Below are positions 45,182 through 54,622 of a stretch of 64,000 bases of DNA, in pieces. The position numbers were made by a program, and so were the translations under genes. Origin of the DNA: OLB6 sp964620125 (GTDB lineage: Bacteria; Bacteroidota; Ignavibacteria; Kapaibacteriales; Kapaibacteriaceae); NCBI GenBank assembly GCA_964620125.1, contig CAZUGQ010000015.1, positions 1 to 64,000 of the forward strand. The letters run 5' to 3'. A model generated the notes under the pieces. That model worked only from the letters and a program-made list of their open reading frames with translations, did no database searches and was not told the DNA's origin. The number at the start of each line of letters is the position of its first letter. The stretch's first letter is position 1.

Positions 45182-47470
45182 ATGCCAACTCGCAAGGTAG
45201 ATCTCCGCAGTGTGTTCATGCCAAGCGATAGCATCGCCTTTGTGGTTATCATCATCGGGCTGTTTATCGCACTGTTTCTTGATGAGATGGCCGTTCGACT
45301 CATCGGAGTGTGCATTGCCGTGTTAGGTGGTGTGGCCTTGTTTATGATGGTTTCCCCACGCCTTACGGATCTCTCCATGCCACGGCCACCGCGGCCAACG
45401 GAGAGTCCGCTGTTTATGTCGCAAACCACGAGTGACGGCCGACAAACACGCCAGGTATTCGACAGCCTTGCCTATCGAGCAACCTTTGGTGCAGAGGACA
45501 CTTCGGGTGAGCCTCCGTTGGATGAGCGACAGATTCAGCTGTTTCCGGGATTGATGGAGGAGCGTGACCCTCCTCCAACAAGGCTGCAGCAGCCAACGGG
45601 GAAGGACTTGCTCGACATGGAGTTTGCTGATGGGCAGAGCTCTGTGCGCGTTGTGCGTGTTCGCAGCTCACCAGCTTCCACCAATCCACCCCGCCTGGCC
45701 ATCGTAAGCCGAAGTGTTCGGAAGGCTACAACGGGTCAGGAAGAGACTGCCTCGGCCGACGATGCATCGCCAAAGCCCCCTACATCATCACCAAATGTGG
45801 TTATCAGTGGGCCAGTGAACAGCGAAGTTCGGCTTAGCGACGATGTGACGGTTCGTCCGCGTGGCGTGCAGAAGAATCAGCCAGAAACACCACAGCCAAC
45901 ACAAACAACCGTCGACGCAAGTGCTGACCAGCCGCTGCGGAAGCCAGAGATCCGTGTTTCGGCGTTCATGACGGACGACGATGAAGAGATGGAGATTTCC
46001 GAAGAGCCCCGCAAGGAGTTCGACTATCTCCTGAACAGGGTACTCATGGTCATACGGTCGGCCACGAATGCTCGCACGGCGGCCTTCTTCTGGTTCAACA
46101 GAGAGAGGCAGCAGCTTGTAGTCGAAGCACGGATAACGGATGCAACGGAGCAGTTCACTGAGCAGCGCAAGTTGCCCATAGCTCAGGACGTAGTAAGCCA
46201 GATTGCTCTTGAAGGTCGTCCAGAGATCATCAGCGACATTATCCCAACCGCAGAACTGGAACTGATCCCTTACTACACGCACCGTGCTGGTACCGTGAGC
46301 TTTGTTGGTGTGCCAGTGTACTTCCGTGGTAACGTAGTTGGCGTGTTATGTGCGGATTCAACCGAAGAGCATGCCTACACAGATGTTACCGTAGGCTTCT
46401 TTGGTCACTTCACAAAGCTCATCAGTGGATTGGTACTGAGCTACACGTCGAAGTTCGACCTTCAGCAGAATTCGCGTCTGCTGGAAACCATCCTCCACTT
46501 CCGCACGTCCGTTGCCGAGGCAGACCCTTCGGTTTCTATTGTGATTACGGCATTGTTCGATGCTATCGTAAAACACATGGATGTTAGCACGATGGGTGTG
46601 TGCAGCTTCGACAAGGCAGCTCGTGCATGGACTCTCACTGATGCACGCAGCGTAGTGCCAGAGTATGGGGCTTTGGTTGGAACGTCCGTTAACCTCGAGC
46701 AATCACTGGTAGGCGAATGTATTCGTAACGGTGAGTCTATTGCCATCAGTGTAGAAGGCAGTGCTATACGTGTATCACCACTGGAACCACCGATTGACTT
46801 GTGCCAGTTCGTAGCTGTGCCAATGCGTTCGCTGCTGCATACACATGGAGCGCTGTTTCTTGAGAACCACCGAGGTACCATCACAAGTCATGATGTATCG
46901 GTTGCAGAGGTGCTGGCAGACCTTGCTGGCGAGATGATCGGCGGCCTAAGAGACGTACCCCCTGATGGTAAACACCAGGAGACAGACTTCACCGCAGCAC
47001 CGTTACCAACTGCTCCGCAGGATGGATTCATGGATCGGCTGGCAGAAGAATGTGCTCGAGCTATTGACTACCAATCAACTCTCACTGCATGCATCATCAG
47101 GATTGATCCGCTCAAGGGCATACCAGAGGCCGACGAATCACAGGTTCTTGATGCTGCAGCTCATCACATCATCGGGCGTGTTCGCGAACAAGTGCGTGAA
47201 TACGATCTCGTTGAGCGAACCGATGAGCACTCCATCACAGTTGTGCTGGTTGCATACACAGCTCAGGAAGCACAATTCTGGACGGAAAACCTGCGCCGCG
47301 ATGTTGCAAGCTCGGCAGTAACTGCTGGTAGCAGACGGGTAAACGTAACCGTAAGCATAGGTGTAGCTGAGTTTACCCCAACTGACACGAGAGAGTCTCT
47401 TCTTGATCATGCACAAACCGCACTTGCCATTTCCGTTCGGCAGCAGAATAAAGTAACGGTGTACAGCTAA
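45182..47470 (+). CDS. Membrane protein with GAF domains and a degenerate GGDEF domain
   Basis: A 762-residue protein with two N-terminal membrane helices (IAFVVIIIGLFIALFLDEMAVRLIGVCIAVLGGVALFMM), then a long low-complexity Pro/Ser/Gln linker. A GAF domain lies at about 285-430 (LNRVLMVIRSATNARTAAFFWF, VSFVGVPVYFRGNVVGVLCAD), a second GAF at about 430-590, and a C-terminal GGDEF fold at about 620-762 (ACIIRIDPLKGIP, VTVSIGVAEF). The active signature reads RTDEHSITVVL, not RxGGDEF, so diguanylate cyclase activity is unlikely. It may bind a nucleotide or act as a receptor. It follows the lipoprotein by 3 bases. Confidence 0.8.
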   Translation: MPTRKVDLRSVFMPSDSIAFVVIIIGLFIALFLDEMAVRLIGVCIAVLGGVALFMMVSPRLTDLSMPRPPRPTESPLFMSQTTSDGRQTRQVFDSLAYRATFGAEDTSGEPPLDERQIQLFPGLMEERDPPPTRLQQPTGKDLLDMEFADGQSSVRVVRVRSSPASTNPPRLAIVSRSVRKATTGQEETASADDASPKPPTSSPNVVISGPVNSEVRLSDDVTVRPRGVQKNQPETPQPTQTTVDASADQPLRKPEIRVSAFMTDDDEEMEISEEPRKEFDYLLNRVLMVIRSATNARTAAFFWFNRERQQLVVEARITDATEQFTEQRKLPIAQDVVSQIALEGRPEIISDIIPTAELELIPYYTHRAGTVSFVGVPVYFRGNVVGVLCADSTEEHAYTDVTVGFFGHFTKLISGLVLSYTSKFDLQQNSRLLETILHFRTSVAEADPSVSIVITALFDAIVKHMDVSTMGVCSFDKAARAWTLTDARSVVPEYGALVGTSVNLEQSLVGECIRNGESIAISVEGSAIRVSPLEPPIDLCQFVAVPMRSLLHTHGALFLENHRGTITSHDVSVAEVLADLAGEMIGGLRDVPPDGKHQETDFTAAPLPTAPQDGFMDRLAEECARAIDYQSTLTACIIRIDPLKGIPEADESQVLDAAAHHIIGRVREQVREYDLVERTDEHSITVVLVAYTAQEAQFWTENLRRDVASSAVTAGSRRVNVTVSIGVAEFTPTDTRESLLDHAQTALAISVRQQNKVTVYS

Positions 47471-47487
47471 ACGGGGCCAAATACGAG

Positions 47488-48399
47488 CTATCGAACAGCA
47501 GCCACGTCGGGGTCGGGTGCAACAACATCCAGGCTTACAAGCACTGGGCAATGATCGCTGACCTTCGAGGCATCCTGCGCACTGAGATACTCATTGTGAT
47601 TCTCTACCCGCGCAGTTCCCGACACAAATCTTGCTGCAGCCTGAGGTGATGCTAGGATGTGGTCAATCACATTCCACTTGGGGTTAGCACAACTTTTAAG
47701 TCCGTTGGTAAGAAACACCAGCTTCCCATCCAGCAGTGCATCCAAGGTAGCATTGGAACGGCGGCCAGGATAGTCGTTAAAGTCCCCCGCAATAATCACG
47801 TCCCTCTCTTTTCCGCTACTCACAACGGAGTCAACAAACGCTTTGGCAATAGCTGCCTGCTTGGATCGGATTTCTCTGCTTTCCTCTAGCAGAGCTGGAG
47901 TGCTATCGTACTTGGAAGAGCTTTTCAAGTGAACGCTCATCATTAGCCACTGGAAAGCCCCCTTCCTGCATTCAACCAAGAGTCCAGGTCGCAATCGTTC
48001 TGGTCGATCAAGTTGCAGCGGCGTATAGTCACCAACACGCTTCACGGATATCGAGCTGCGATATACAACCCCAACGCGCTGCTGTCCGCCACCGCTACTC
48101 AGCATTCCCGCATATCCATCAAGGTATCGCAGCACCTTCTTCAGGGCCTCGTCATTTTCCACTTCTTGCACGGCAAACACATCGGCACCCGACTTGATGA
48201 TCACATCAGCTACCATCAGGTAGTCCTGATCAGTACGTGGCAACCTGTCCTGTTTGCCATCGCCCAACCACTCCATGTTGAAGGTGCCAATCACAACTCG
48301 TGCATCGTCGGTACCCTGCGACGTTGAGCACCCAACAAGAGTCCAGCTCAACAGGCCTACAGCAATAAGCTGCAGGGGGCTTGGGAATGGTGATTTCAT
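47488..48399 (-). CDS. Endonuclease/exonuclease/phosphatase-fold lipoprotein
   Basis: A 303-residue protein with a lipoprotein signal (LQLIAVGLLSWTLVGC) and the EEP fold: GTFNMEWLG, the Glu in FAVQEVENDE, MMSVHLKSSSK, IIAGDFNDYPG and the C-terminal SDHCPVLVSLD. Such exported enzymes cut nucleic acids or phosphoesters outside the cytoplasm. The substrate is unknown; scavenging of extracellular DNA phosphate is a guess. It overlaps the proline dehydrogenase stop by 4 bases. Confidence 0.82.
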   Translation of the reverse strand: MKSPFPSPLQLIAVGLLSWTLVGCSTSQGTDDARVVIGTFNMEWLGDGKQDRLPRTDQDYLMVADVIIKSGADVFAVQEVENDEALKKVLRYLDGYAGMLSSGGGQQRVGVVYRSSISVKRVGDYTPLQLDRPERLRPGLLVECRKGAFQWLMMSVHLKSSSKYDSTPALLEESREIRSKQAAIAKAFVDSVVSSGKERDVIIAGDFNDYPGRRSNATLDALLDGKLVFLTNGLKSCANPKWNVIDHILASPQAAARFVSGTARVENHNEYLSAQDASKVSDHCPVLVSLDVVAPDPDVAAVR

Positions 48400-49301
48400 G
48401 TGCGTCCAGTTAGAACGGCTCTGGCTACGTAGCCTGCTATCTGTGGGTTCTCCTTCAAACGCCGGGTTGAGTACCCATACCAATCTTCGCCGAAGGGAAC
48501 ATAGATGCACACCGGATGTGCAGCCGCCAACAGCCGATCACGTTCGTCTTCTCGAACACCCATGAGCATCTGGAACTGGTACTGTTCGCTCGTCAACGAC
48601 TTTTGAGCAATCAGGTGTTCGGCATCGGCAATAAGAGCAGAGTCGTGCGTGGCAATGCGAACCTTGGATCCACCATCAATCAACATTCGCAGAAGGTGCT
48701 TGTAGCTGCCACGAATCTCTTCTGGATTCTTGAAGGCAACATCTTCTGCTTCAACGTATATCCCTTTGCACAGGCGTACATCTGGTTGGAAGTCCAACAG
48801 CTCCTTCACATCATTCTCTGAACGACGCAGATATGCCTGGATTACGATGCCGAGGTTGTTGTATCCGAGTTCCCGTAAGCGGCGGTAAAACTCAAGTGTG
48901 ATGGATGTGTACGGAGTATTCTCCATGTCCATCCGAACAAACACATCCAATTCGGCTGCGCGATCCAACAATGACCGAAGATTGTTAAATGCAAAGTCGC
49001 GATCTACATCAAGCCCTATGGATGTAAGCTTCACACTCAGGTAAGCCTGCAACCGATGCTGGTGTATCGCCTCGATCACCTGCCTGCTCATCTCCGTTTC
49101 CGAAGTTGCTCTCTCGCGCGTTTCGGTAAACTCACCAAGCACATCGATCGTTGCCGTAGCACCAATCGTGTGCAGGTTCTGCGTAGTACGAATGGCATCA
49201 GAAAGCGAAGGCCCAGCGATATACCGCTGGGCCACACGTTTTACGATTCCTTTTGGTACGATGGGCAAGGATGCCACAACGAACTTGTTGAAGAGGCTCA
49301 T
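48396..49301 (-). CDS. Proline dehydrogenase (monofunctional)
   Basis: A 301-residue FAD enzyme that oxidises proline to pyrroline-5-carboxylate. It shows the barrel motifs LSVKLTSIGL, VRMDMENTPYTSITLEFY, LGIVIQAYLRRSENDVKELL, VRLCKGIYVEAEDVAF and the C-terminal YVPFGEDWYGYSTRRLKEN with the substrate-binding arginines. The length fits the short PutA-independent form of Gram-positives and Bacteroidota. It is coupled to the exported nuclease-fold gene. Confidence 0.9.
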   Translation of the reverse strand: MSLFNKFVVASLPIVPKGIVKRVAQRYIAGPSLSDAIRTTQNLHTIGATATIDVLGEFTETRERATSETEMSRQVIEAIHQHRLQAYLSVKLTSIGLDVDRDFAFNNLRSLLDRAAELDVFVRMDMENTPYTSITLEFYRRLRELGYNNLGIVIQAYLRRSENDVKELLDFQPDVRLCKGIYVEAEDVAFKNPEEIRGSYKHLLRMLIDGGSKVRIATHDSALIADAEHLIAQKSLTSEQYQFQMLMGVREDERDRLLAAAHPVCIYVPFGEDWYGYSTRRLKENPQIAGYVARAVLTGRT

Positions 49302-49320
49302 TGCTCTACTCTCGATATCG

Positions 49321-51888
49321 TCAGCGTACAATGCGCAGTGTGGTTGATGCCGAACGGTCACCACCTCGCACCACAAGCTGATATGCTCCACTTGGTAGAG
49401 ATTCCACCGGCACATTCAGCGATGTTGTTCCAGAGCCAGAAACAACAATACCTTGTATCAACGTATTGGAGCTTCCGCTTGCGTCAACAACATCAATATC
49501 AAGAACACTACCTTCAGCATGGTTGATCAGCACGGTTACATCGGATGATGCCGGGTTTGGGGTTACAGCCGCGATAGCGAACCCATTGGCGGAGATACCC
49601 TCGTTCACGGAGGTTACTTGCGTGCACTCCTTCACCGTTAGTTCATTGCGTGTTGCCAGCACTTGATCGTTGGCAACATTCGAAACGCGGAGCTGAACCT
49701 TTGTTCCAGCAGCAATCTGCCCAAGGTTTGAACTGCGCGAGAAGATTTCCCACTGATTCAACGGCACTGTTAGTGGCTGAAGCGCATTCCGCCAGGTGGT
49801 TCCCCCGTCCGTACTGTACTGAATACGAATCCGTTCGATGAAATCACCAGACCATCGATACTGATTGTCGAAGTTGTTGCACAGATCAGCACCCTCCATG
49901 GGAAGCAGCAGCTCAAATCGCGGAGTGCCGATAGCAAACACTTCACTAACGTCATCTACACTGCTATTGGTTGCGGCGGAAACACGAATCCTGGCTTGTT
50001 CGGTTTCTATGGACGGCACAGTCCAATCAAACGTGGTGCCCGATTGGTTTGCTGCGATTTGTTCCCAGTTGCTGCCATTGTCGGGTGAGAAGTACACATT
50101 CACATTGCCAACGCTATTGTCCTTGCTCCAACGAATTTGAAACGTTGTGCCTTTCCCAATTCGCTCGCCACCAATGGGCTGCGATACACTCAGCGGAACA
50201 CGTATGGTATAGGCAGCCAGTGAAACATTGTTTACTTCTGCGTTGCTTGCATCACTGATGCGAATCCACAGGTTAGTTGTGTTGATGGTTGGAAGCACCC
50301 AGGCATACGTCTTGTCGGCAGCATTCAAGCCACTGGCGATAGGCGTCCAGTCTCCGCTTCCGGTTAGACTGTATTCTAGATTCACCATGCTAACGGCAGC
50401 AGATACCCATTTAATCGTCATTGTTGCGCCACCTGCCCAGTTTTCCGGACCTCTGGGTTCCGTGATTCGCACGGTTGGTGCCGTTACGGGCTTCATGCAG
50501 GAAGCATCAACCCACGTGCGCATCCGTTCAGCCACGCGTGTGCCAAACGTAAGTGGAGTGCTCGAGCCATTCACCAGGTGGCAGTAGCTCATGATCGTCC
50601 CTGGTCGAACCCGGCGCAACGATGGGTCGGAATAACAAGCGTCCGTGTTGTCTCCTTGTAGCTGGCATGTATCTACTGGCGGACTCCAGAAACAGTTATG
50701 TGTGTGTGGTGCACCAACATTATGGCCGATTTCGTGCGCTGCAACGAATACGTCCCAAACAAAGGCATTCCGATCGGCTGCTGCACCCGGTATCTGGGTA
50801 TTCGCGCGGAGGTCTAGAGTACTCACGCCATACGCGCCGCGGTGGTCAGTCACACACAAACGGCTGCCTGCCTGTCCGCCATAGGCAATTCCACCAACAT
50901 ACATCCCCTGCACGGCACGCTTAATGGTATAGAGGTGGGCAACAGTCCGGTCAACATTGTCATAGCCTGATGACCAAACTTGACTGAACTCATCCAACAG
51001 GTCACCGGGAGAAGCACCGTCATAGAAGAAGCCAGATGGTTCCTCCATGGTAAACATTTCTAAATACCCGATGTACATGTGAGCGCCAACCTCTTCTTCG
51101 TACACCTGCGACATGGAAGCTACAATCTTTGCAAAGTGCTGTGCTACTTGCTCCTCGTTCAAGCCCTGCGCCCCAAGTGCACTGTCAACATCCTCCCGCA
51201 ATACCAATGCAAGCTTGAGTTCCTTCAGCTGCAGGTTCTGACTGCTCTCGCCGTTCTTAACGGACGATGGCATAAGCATGCTGGTTACGGCATCTTTCTC
51301 ATCAAACGGTAGCTCATCTGCTCCGCACAGAAAACTTGCAAGTGCTGCAGGGAGTGCAGCAACGGCCTCCGACTGGAACACGTGTGGCGTTGCCTCGTGC
51401 TGGGCACGATACTCAGGCGCCCGACCTACCACCGTGCGCGAACCATCGGTATGCGTGATAAAGCCCGTAAGCTCTCCCTGGCAGTAGTGGATTGAGGCCT
51501 TCGAGCCAGGCTGACCATCCACAACACCCTTATACGAAAAGATTGGACGCACCTTCAGCGGCACCTTACCCTGTTTTGTGGCAACAACAAACTGGGTGTT
51601 GGCGTCGAACACCGGTCTGCATAACTCGAGTTTGAGTGTACCCGTAGCTCCCGGCGGAAGTGGAACGTTCGTAACCGTAATCGTCTGATTCCCGCTCGCA
51701 AACAAAGCATCAGCGACGTCATGCTGGAGCATGAACGGTTTCATGAATTCGTGAACCTGTGCATGTTCATCGTTCTTCGCTGCTGCAATCGGCGTCATGA
51801 ACTGCCGAAAGTCAATGGTGTTGTGTGTTCCCGCTGCAACGCTAAACGAAGTGGCAATCAGAAACAGAACGGTGACAACGTACTTCAT
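49321..51888 (-). CDS. Secreted zinc metalloprotease with type IX sorting domain
   Basis: An 855-residue exported protease. It has a signal peptide (VVTVLFLIATSFSVAA), a propeptide of about 200 residues, then an adamalysin/reprolysin-like M12 domain at about 215-450 with HEIGHNVGAPHTH (zinc ligands) and the Met-turn GTIMSYCH. Three beta-sandwich modules of the Kre9/KNH type follow (IRITDASN-like, FQIRWSKDN, YSTDGGTTWRN). A C-terminal type A sorting domain ends it (VTPNPASSDVTVLINHAEG, SGAYQLVVRG). It is expected on the cell surface or released. It is one of two type IX substrates in the window. Confidence 0.9.
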   Translation of the reverse strand: MKYVVTVLFLIATSFSVAAGTHNTIDFRQFMTPIAAAKNDEHAQVHEFMKPFMLQHDVADALFASGNQTITVTNVPLPPGATGTLKLELCRPVFDANTQFVVATKQGKVPLKVRPIFSYKGVVDGQPGSKASIHYCQGELTGFITHTDGSRTVVGRAPEYRAQHEATPHVFQSEAVAALPAALASFLCGADELPFDEKDAVTSMLMPSSVKNGESSQNLQLKELKLALVLREDVDSALGAQGLNEEQVAQHFAKIVASMSQVYEEEVGAHMYIGYLEMFTMEEPSGFFYDGASPGDLLDEFSQVWSSGYDNVDRTVAHLYTIKRAVQGMYVGGIAYGGQAGSRLCVTDHRGAYGVSTLDLRANTQIPGAAADRNAFVWDVFVAAHEIGHNVGAPHTHNCFWSPPVDTCQLQGDNTDACYSDPSLRRVRPGTIMSYCHLVNGSSTPLTFGTRVAERMRTWVDASCMKPVTAPTVRITEPRGPENWAGGATMTIKWVSAAVSMVNLEYSLTGSGDWTPIASGLNAADKTYAWVLPTINTTNLWIRISDASNAEVNNVSLAAYTIRVPLSVSQPIGGERIGKGTTFQIRWSKDNSVGNVNVYFSPDNGSNWEQIAANQSGTTFDWTVPSIETEQARIRVSAATNSSVDDVSEVFAIGTPRFELLLPMEGADLCNNFDNQYRWSGDFIERIRIQYSTDGGTTWRNALQPLTVPLNQWEIFSRSSNLGQIAAGTKVQLRVSNVANDQVLATRNELTVKECTQVTSVNEGISANGFAIAAVTPNPASSDVTVLINHAEGSVLDIDVVDASGSSNTLIQGIVVSGSGTTSLNVPVESLPSGAYQLVVRGGDRSASTTLRIVR

Positions 51889-51949
51889 CCTAAGGGTTCC
51901 ATGGTTGAGTGAGCATAAAAGTTACGGAATGGACGGCTCCCGTCCGGTG

Positions 51950-52567
51950 TTAGCGAAGTCGCTTCTGAAGCTCTTGCACGATAACTGCATGAATGAGGTC
52001 GCGGTCCTGAACTCCATCCACTACAACAAACCTCCGTGGATCCATTTCGGCAATAGTCAGGTAACCTTGGCGGACCTTGTCAAAAAACGCCCTTCCACTC
52101 CGTTCCATTCGGTCGGGTTCCGCTGGCGTGGCGTGAAAATGCATGCGGAGTTGGGCTTCGTCGTATGGTACGTCAATAAAGAACGTCACGTCTGGCATGA
52201 CTGATCGGGTTGCAAGCCTGTTACACAATGCAACGGCTTCAAGGTCAAGTCCCCGCCCATACCCCTGATACGCTGTGGTACTATCCACATATCGATCACA
52301 CAACACTAATGACCCCTGCGCAAGTGCAGGCTCAATGACTTTTTCCACGAGTTGCGATCGTGCTGCCGAAAACAAGAGGAGCTCCGCCGTTGGCGTTATC
52401 GTCTGCCGATTACTCAGGAGTATTTCTCGAATACTCTCCGATAACATGGTGGCTCCCGGCTCTCGTACACTTATAACGTGTCTGCCAGACGTTTCCAGCC
52501 ATTCTCTCAACATGGTAAGCTGAGTGCTCTTACCACTGCCGTCAATTCCTTCAAACGAGATGAACAT
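51950..52567 (-). CDS. tmk: Thymidylate kinase
   Basis: A 205-residue kinase making dTDP from dTMP. Walker A is FEGIDGSGKSTQ, the DRY-type motif is LCDRYVDSTTAYQGYGRGL, and the lid is at about 140-150. The ATG at 52567 begins right at the conserved MFISFEG, 13 bases after the rsmI stop. A GTG ten codons upstream overlaps rsmI and is less likely. Confidence 0.95.
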   Translation of the reverse strand: MFISFEGIDGSGKSTQLTMLREWLETSGRHVISVREPGATMLSESIREILLSNRQTITPTAELLLFSAARSQLVEKVIEPALAQGSLVLCDRYVDSTTAYQGYGRGLDLEAVALCNRLATRSVMPDVTFFIDVPYDEAQLRMHFHATPAEPDRMERSGRAFFDKVRQGYLTIAEMDPRRFVVVDGVQDRDLIHAVIVQELQKRLR

Positions 52568-52580
52568 GGCTTGTAGGGGG

Positions 52581-53258
52581 CTATGGTGCTTCGGCACCGT
52601 GAACGAGCACTATACACTCACCTTTTACTCCACCTCGTTTGCCGATAACACCGTGTATCTCGGCAACCGTTCCACGAAGGTACTCTTCATGCAGCTTACT
52701 AATCTCCCTAGCAACAACAACCTGTCGGTCGGCACCCGCAATGGCAGCAATCTCCTCTAGCAAACGCTCAAGTCTGTGTGGACTTTCGTACATCACGCAT
52801 GTCTCTCTTCGCTCAAGTAGTGCTCGAAGAAAGGTTTGCCGTCCCTTTTTTTGTGGTGGGAAGCCCGCAAAGTAGAATGCATCGGATGGTAGCCCCGAGG
52901 CGGCCAACGCTGTTATGGCGGCCGATGGTCCGGGGAGGGCCGTCACGGCACAGCCGGCATCGATACACGCACGAACCAACCGGAAGCCGGGATCACTTAT
53001 ACCCGGCATGCCCGCATCGCTTACCAAGGCAACGGTTTCTCCCGATGTAATCCTCCGAACAACTTCAACGGCTCGGACTTGCTCATTGTGCTCATGGCTA
53101 CTTAATAGCTTGCGTGGTGCAATACCGTAGTGTTTGAGCAGTTGTCCGGTTACGCGGGTGTCTTCGCACACAATCACGTCAGCACGCTGTAGCACTTCTA
53201 GTGCCCGCCTTGTTACGTCGTGCAGATTGCCAACGGGAGTGGGTACAAGCACTAGCAC
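52581..53258 (-). CDS. rsmI: 16S rRNA 2'-O-methyltransferase RsmI
   Basis: A 225-residue SAM enzyme of the tetrapyrrole methylase fold, methylating C1402 of 16S rRNA. It shows LVPTPVGNLHDVTRRALEVL, CEDTRVTGQLL, VSDAGMPGISDPGFRLV and YESPHRLERLLEEI. A GTG at 53258 with GGAG about 7 bases upstream is the chosen start. It overlaps tadA by 7 bases. Confidence 0.94.
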   Translation of the reverse strand: MLVLVPTPVGNLHDVTRRALEVLQRADVIVCEDTRVTGQLLKHYGIAPRKLLSSHEHNEQVRAVEVVRRITSGETVALVSDAGMPGISDPGFRLVRACIDAGCAVTALPGPSAAITALAASGLPSDAFYFAGFPPQKKGRQTFLRALLERRETCVMYESPHRLERLLEEIAAIAGADRQVVVAREISKLHEEYLRGTVAEIHGVIGKRGGVKGECIVLVHGAEAP

Positions 53259-53716
53259 CGACGTTCTCCAAAGAAGTCTTGCATCACGGCAGCACACTCA
53301 CGCTCGAGAATGCCACTTCGTACGATACACTGGTGGTTGCTGCGAGGATCATCTAGCAACTCATATCTCGAGCGAGCTGCACCGGTCTTGGGTTCACTGG
53401 CCCCGTACACCACCGTGTACAAACGCGCAAGCACCAAGGCACCGGCACACATTACACAAGGCTCCAGTGTAACGTATGCGGTAGCCCCCTCCAAAAACTT
53501 CTCGCCCACAGTTGCTACGGCGTCGGCGATGGCAACAATCTCTGCATGCTGCGTAGGATTTGCCGTAGCCTGAATACGATTAGCTCCGCGGCCTATGATG
53601 CCGTGGTCTTGCACAATCACGCACCCAACAGGCACTTCACCACGCATGGCTGCTTGCTGGGCTAACGAGAGTGCTTCGCGCATGAAGTGTTCGTGACGAC
53701 GTTGAACGTCGGACAT
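53252..53716 (-). CDS. tadA: tRNA adenosine(34) deaminase
   Basis: A 154-residue zinc deaminase with the catalytic HAE (TQHAEIVAI) and PCVMCAG motifs, and EVPVGCVIVQ at the substrate site. It makes inosine in the tRNA-Arg(ACG) wobble position. It sits between porD and rsmI on the same strand, 3 bases from porD. Confidence 0.93.
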   Translation of the reverse strand: MSDVQRRHEHFMREALSLAQQAAMRGEVPVGCVIVQDHGIIGRGANRIQATANPTQHAEIVAIADAVATVGEKFLEGATAYVTLEPCVMCAGALVLARLYTVVYGASEPKTGAARSRYELLDDPRSNHQCIVRSGILERECAAVMQDFFGERRC

Positions 53717-53719
53717 CTC

Positions 53720-54622
53720 TCAATGCCCTTCGCGGGCTGCCTCGTACATCTGCGTGTTACCAGGATCCAGCGAGATGAGCAAACTCCACGCTGGAGAGTT
53801 CCGAATACCACGAAACATGTCGGCTAGCTCACCTGCTTTTGCGTCGAAGAAGGCCTGCATGAGTACGGACCTGTTGGATACATACGAGCGCTTGAAGTCG
53901 CTTATGTCCTGCAAGGTCTGCACCATCATCTGCCGCCCCTTGTCCTTGTCGTACGCATACTCATCAACTGCGCCGTGATAATCATAGATGAGCCGTCGGA
54001 ACTGCTGATAGCGCGGGTCGGTGAGGTCCGTAATCAGTGCCATGCGGGTGAACTCGCCGGGCTGGAAGTCAGACCTGAACTGGCTGATACCACGGGCATT
54101 GCCAAGCTGAGCAATCTGCTTGGCATCGGTGTACACGTTGTCGCCACCCAGATCGGAGTAGGTGTCCAAGTCCAAACCAATGGCAATGAGCATGTAAAAG
54201 TCCAGCAGACTGGAGAACTCCTCGTACCGCATGGACTGAAAGGAGAGGGACGGACTAAACGTGTACGGGAACTGCCATTCACTATCGTACACACGCAACA
54301 ATGGTGCTCCCGTGTTTGGCTCGCCATCCACGAGTCGCTGACTCACTACCGTAAGCCTGGCTTGGTAGATGTTGCCTGTTTTTCCTGTTAAGAAAATGGT
54401 AACTGTTACGGGAATGCGCGGGCCCTCCCAGTCACCACGTGTGTAGCGCTGATTGTTCAGGTAGGCGCGCACGTCCGCCTCCATGGTGCGCACATCCACC
54501 TTGTCGTCAATCTGAAGCTGCGTCATGTCCACGATAACCGTGGCTTGCAACTCCTGTGCAACCGTCACACTTGCGTGGCCCACGCACACTAACAAACAGG
54601 CCATGAATAACCGAAGTACCAT
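53720..54622 (-). CDS. porD: Type IX secretion protein PorD (DUF4835)
   Basis: A 300-residue exported protein with signal peptide (LRLFMACLLVCVGHASVTVAQ) and the DUF4835 pattern. This is ELQATVIVDMTQLQI at the N-terminus, MEADVRAYLNNQRYT, then PVTVTIFLT, and the central SSLLDFYMLIAIGLDLDTYSDLGGD. PorD is needed for the type IX secretion machine in Porphyromonas, where its exact place is unclear. Two substrates with sorting tails are in the window. The start overlaps the divergent gene by about 20 bases. Confidence 0.88.
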   Translation of the reverse strand: MVLRLFMACLLVCVGHASVTVAQELQATVIVDMTQLQIDDKVDVRTMEADVRAYLNNQRYTRGDWEGPRIPVTVTIFLTGKTGNIYQARLTVVSQRLVDGEPNTGAPLLRVYDSEWQFPYTFSPSLSFQSMRYEEFSSLLDFYMLIAIGLDLDTYSDLGGDNVYTDAKQIAQLGNARGISQFRSDFQPGEFTRMALITDLTDPRYQQFRRLIYDYHGAVDEYAYDKDKGRQMMVQTLQDISDFKRSYVSNRSVLMQAFFDAKAGELADMFRGIRNSPAWSLLISLDPGNTQMYEAAREGH

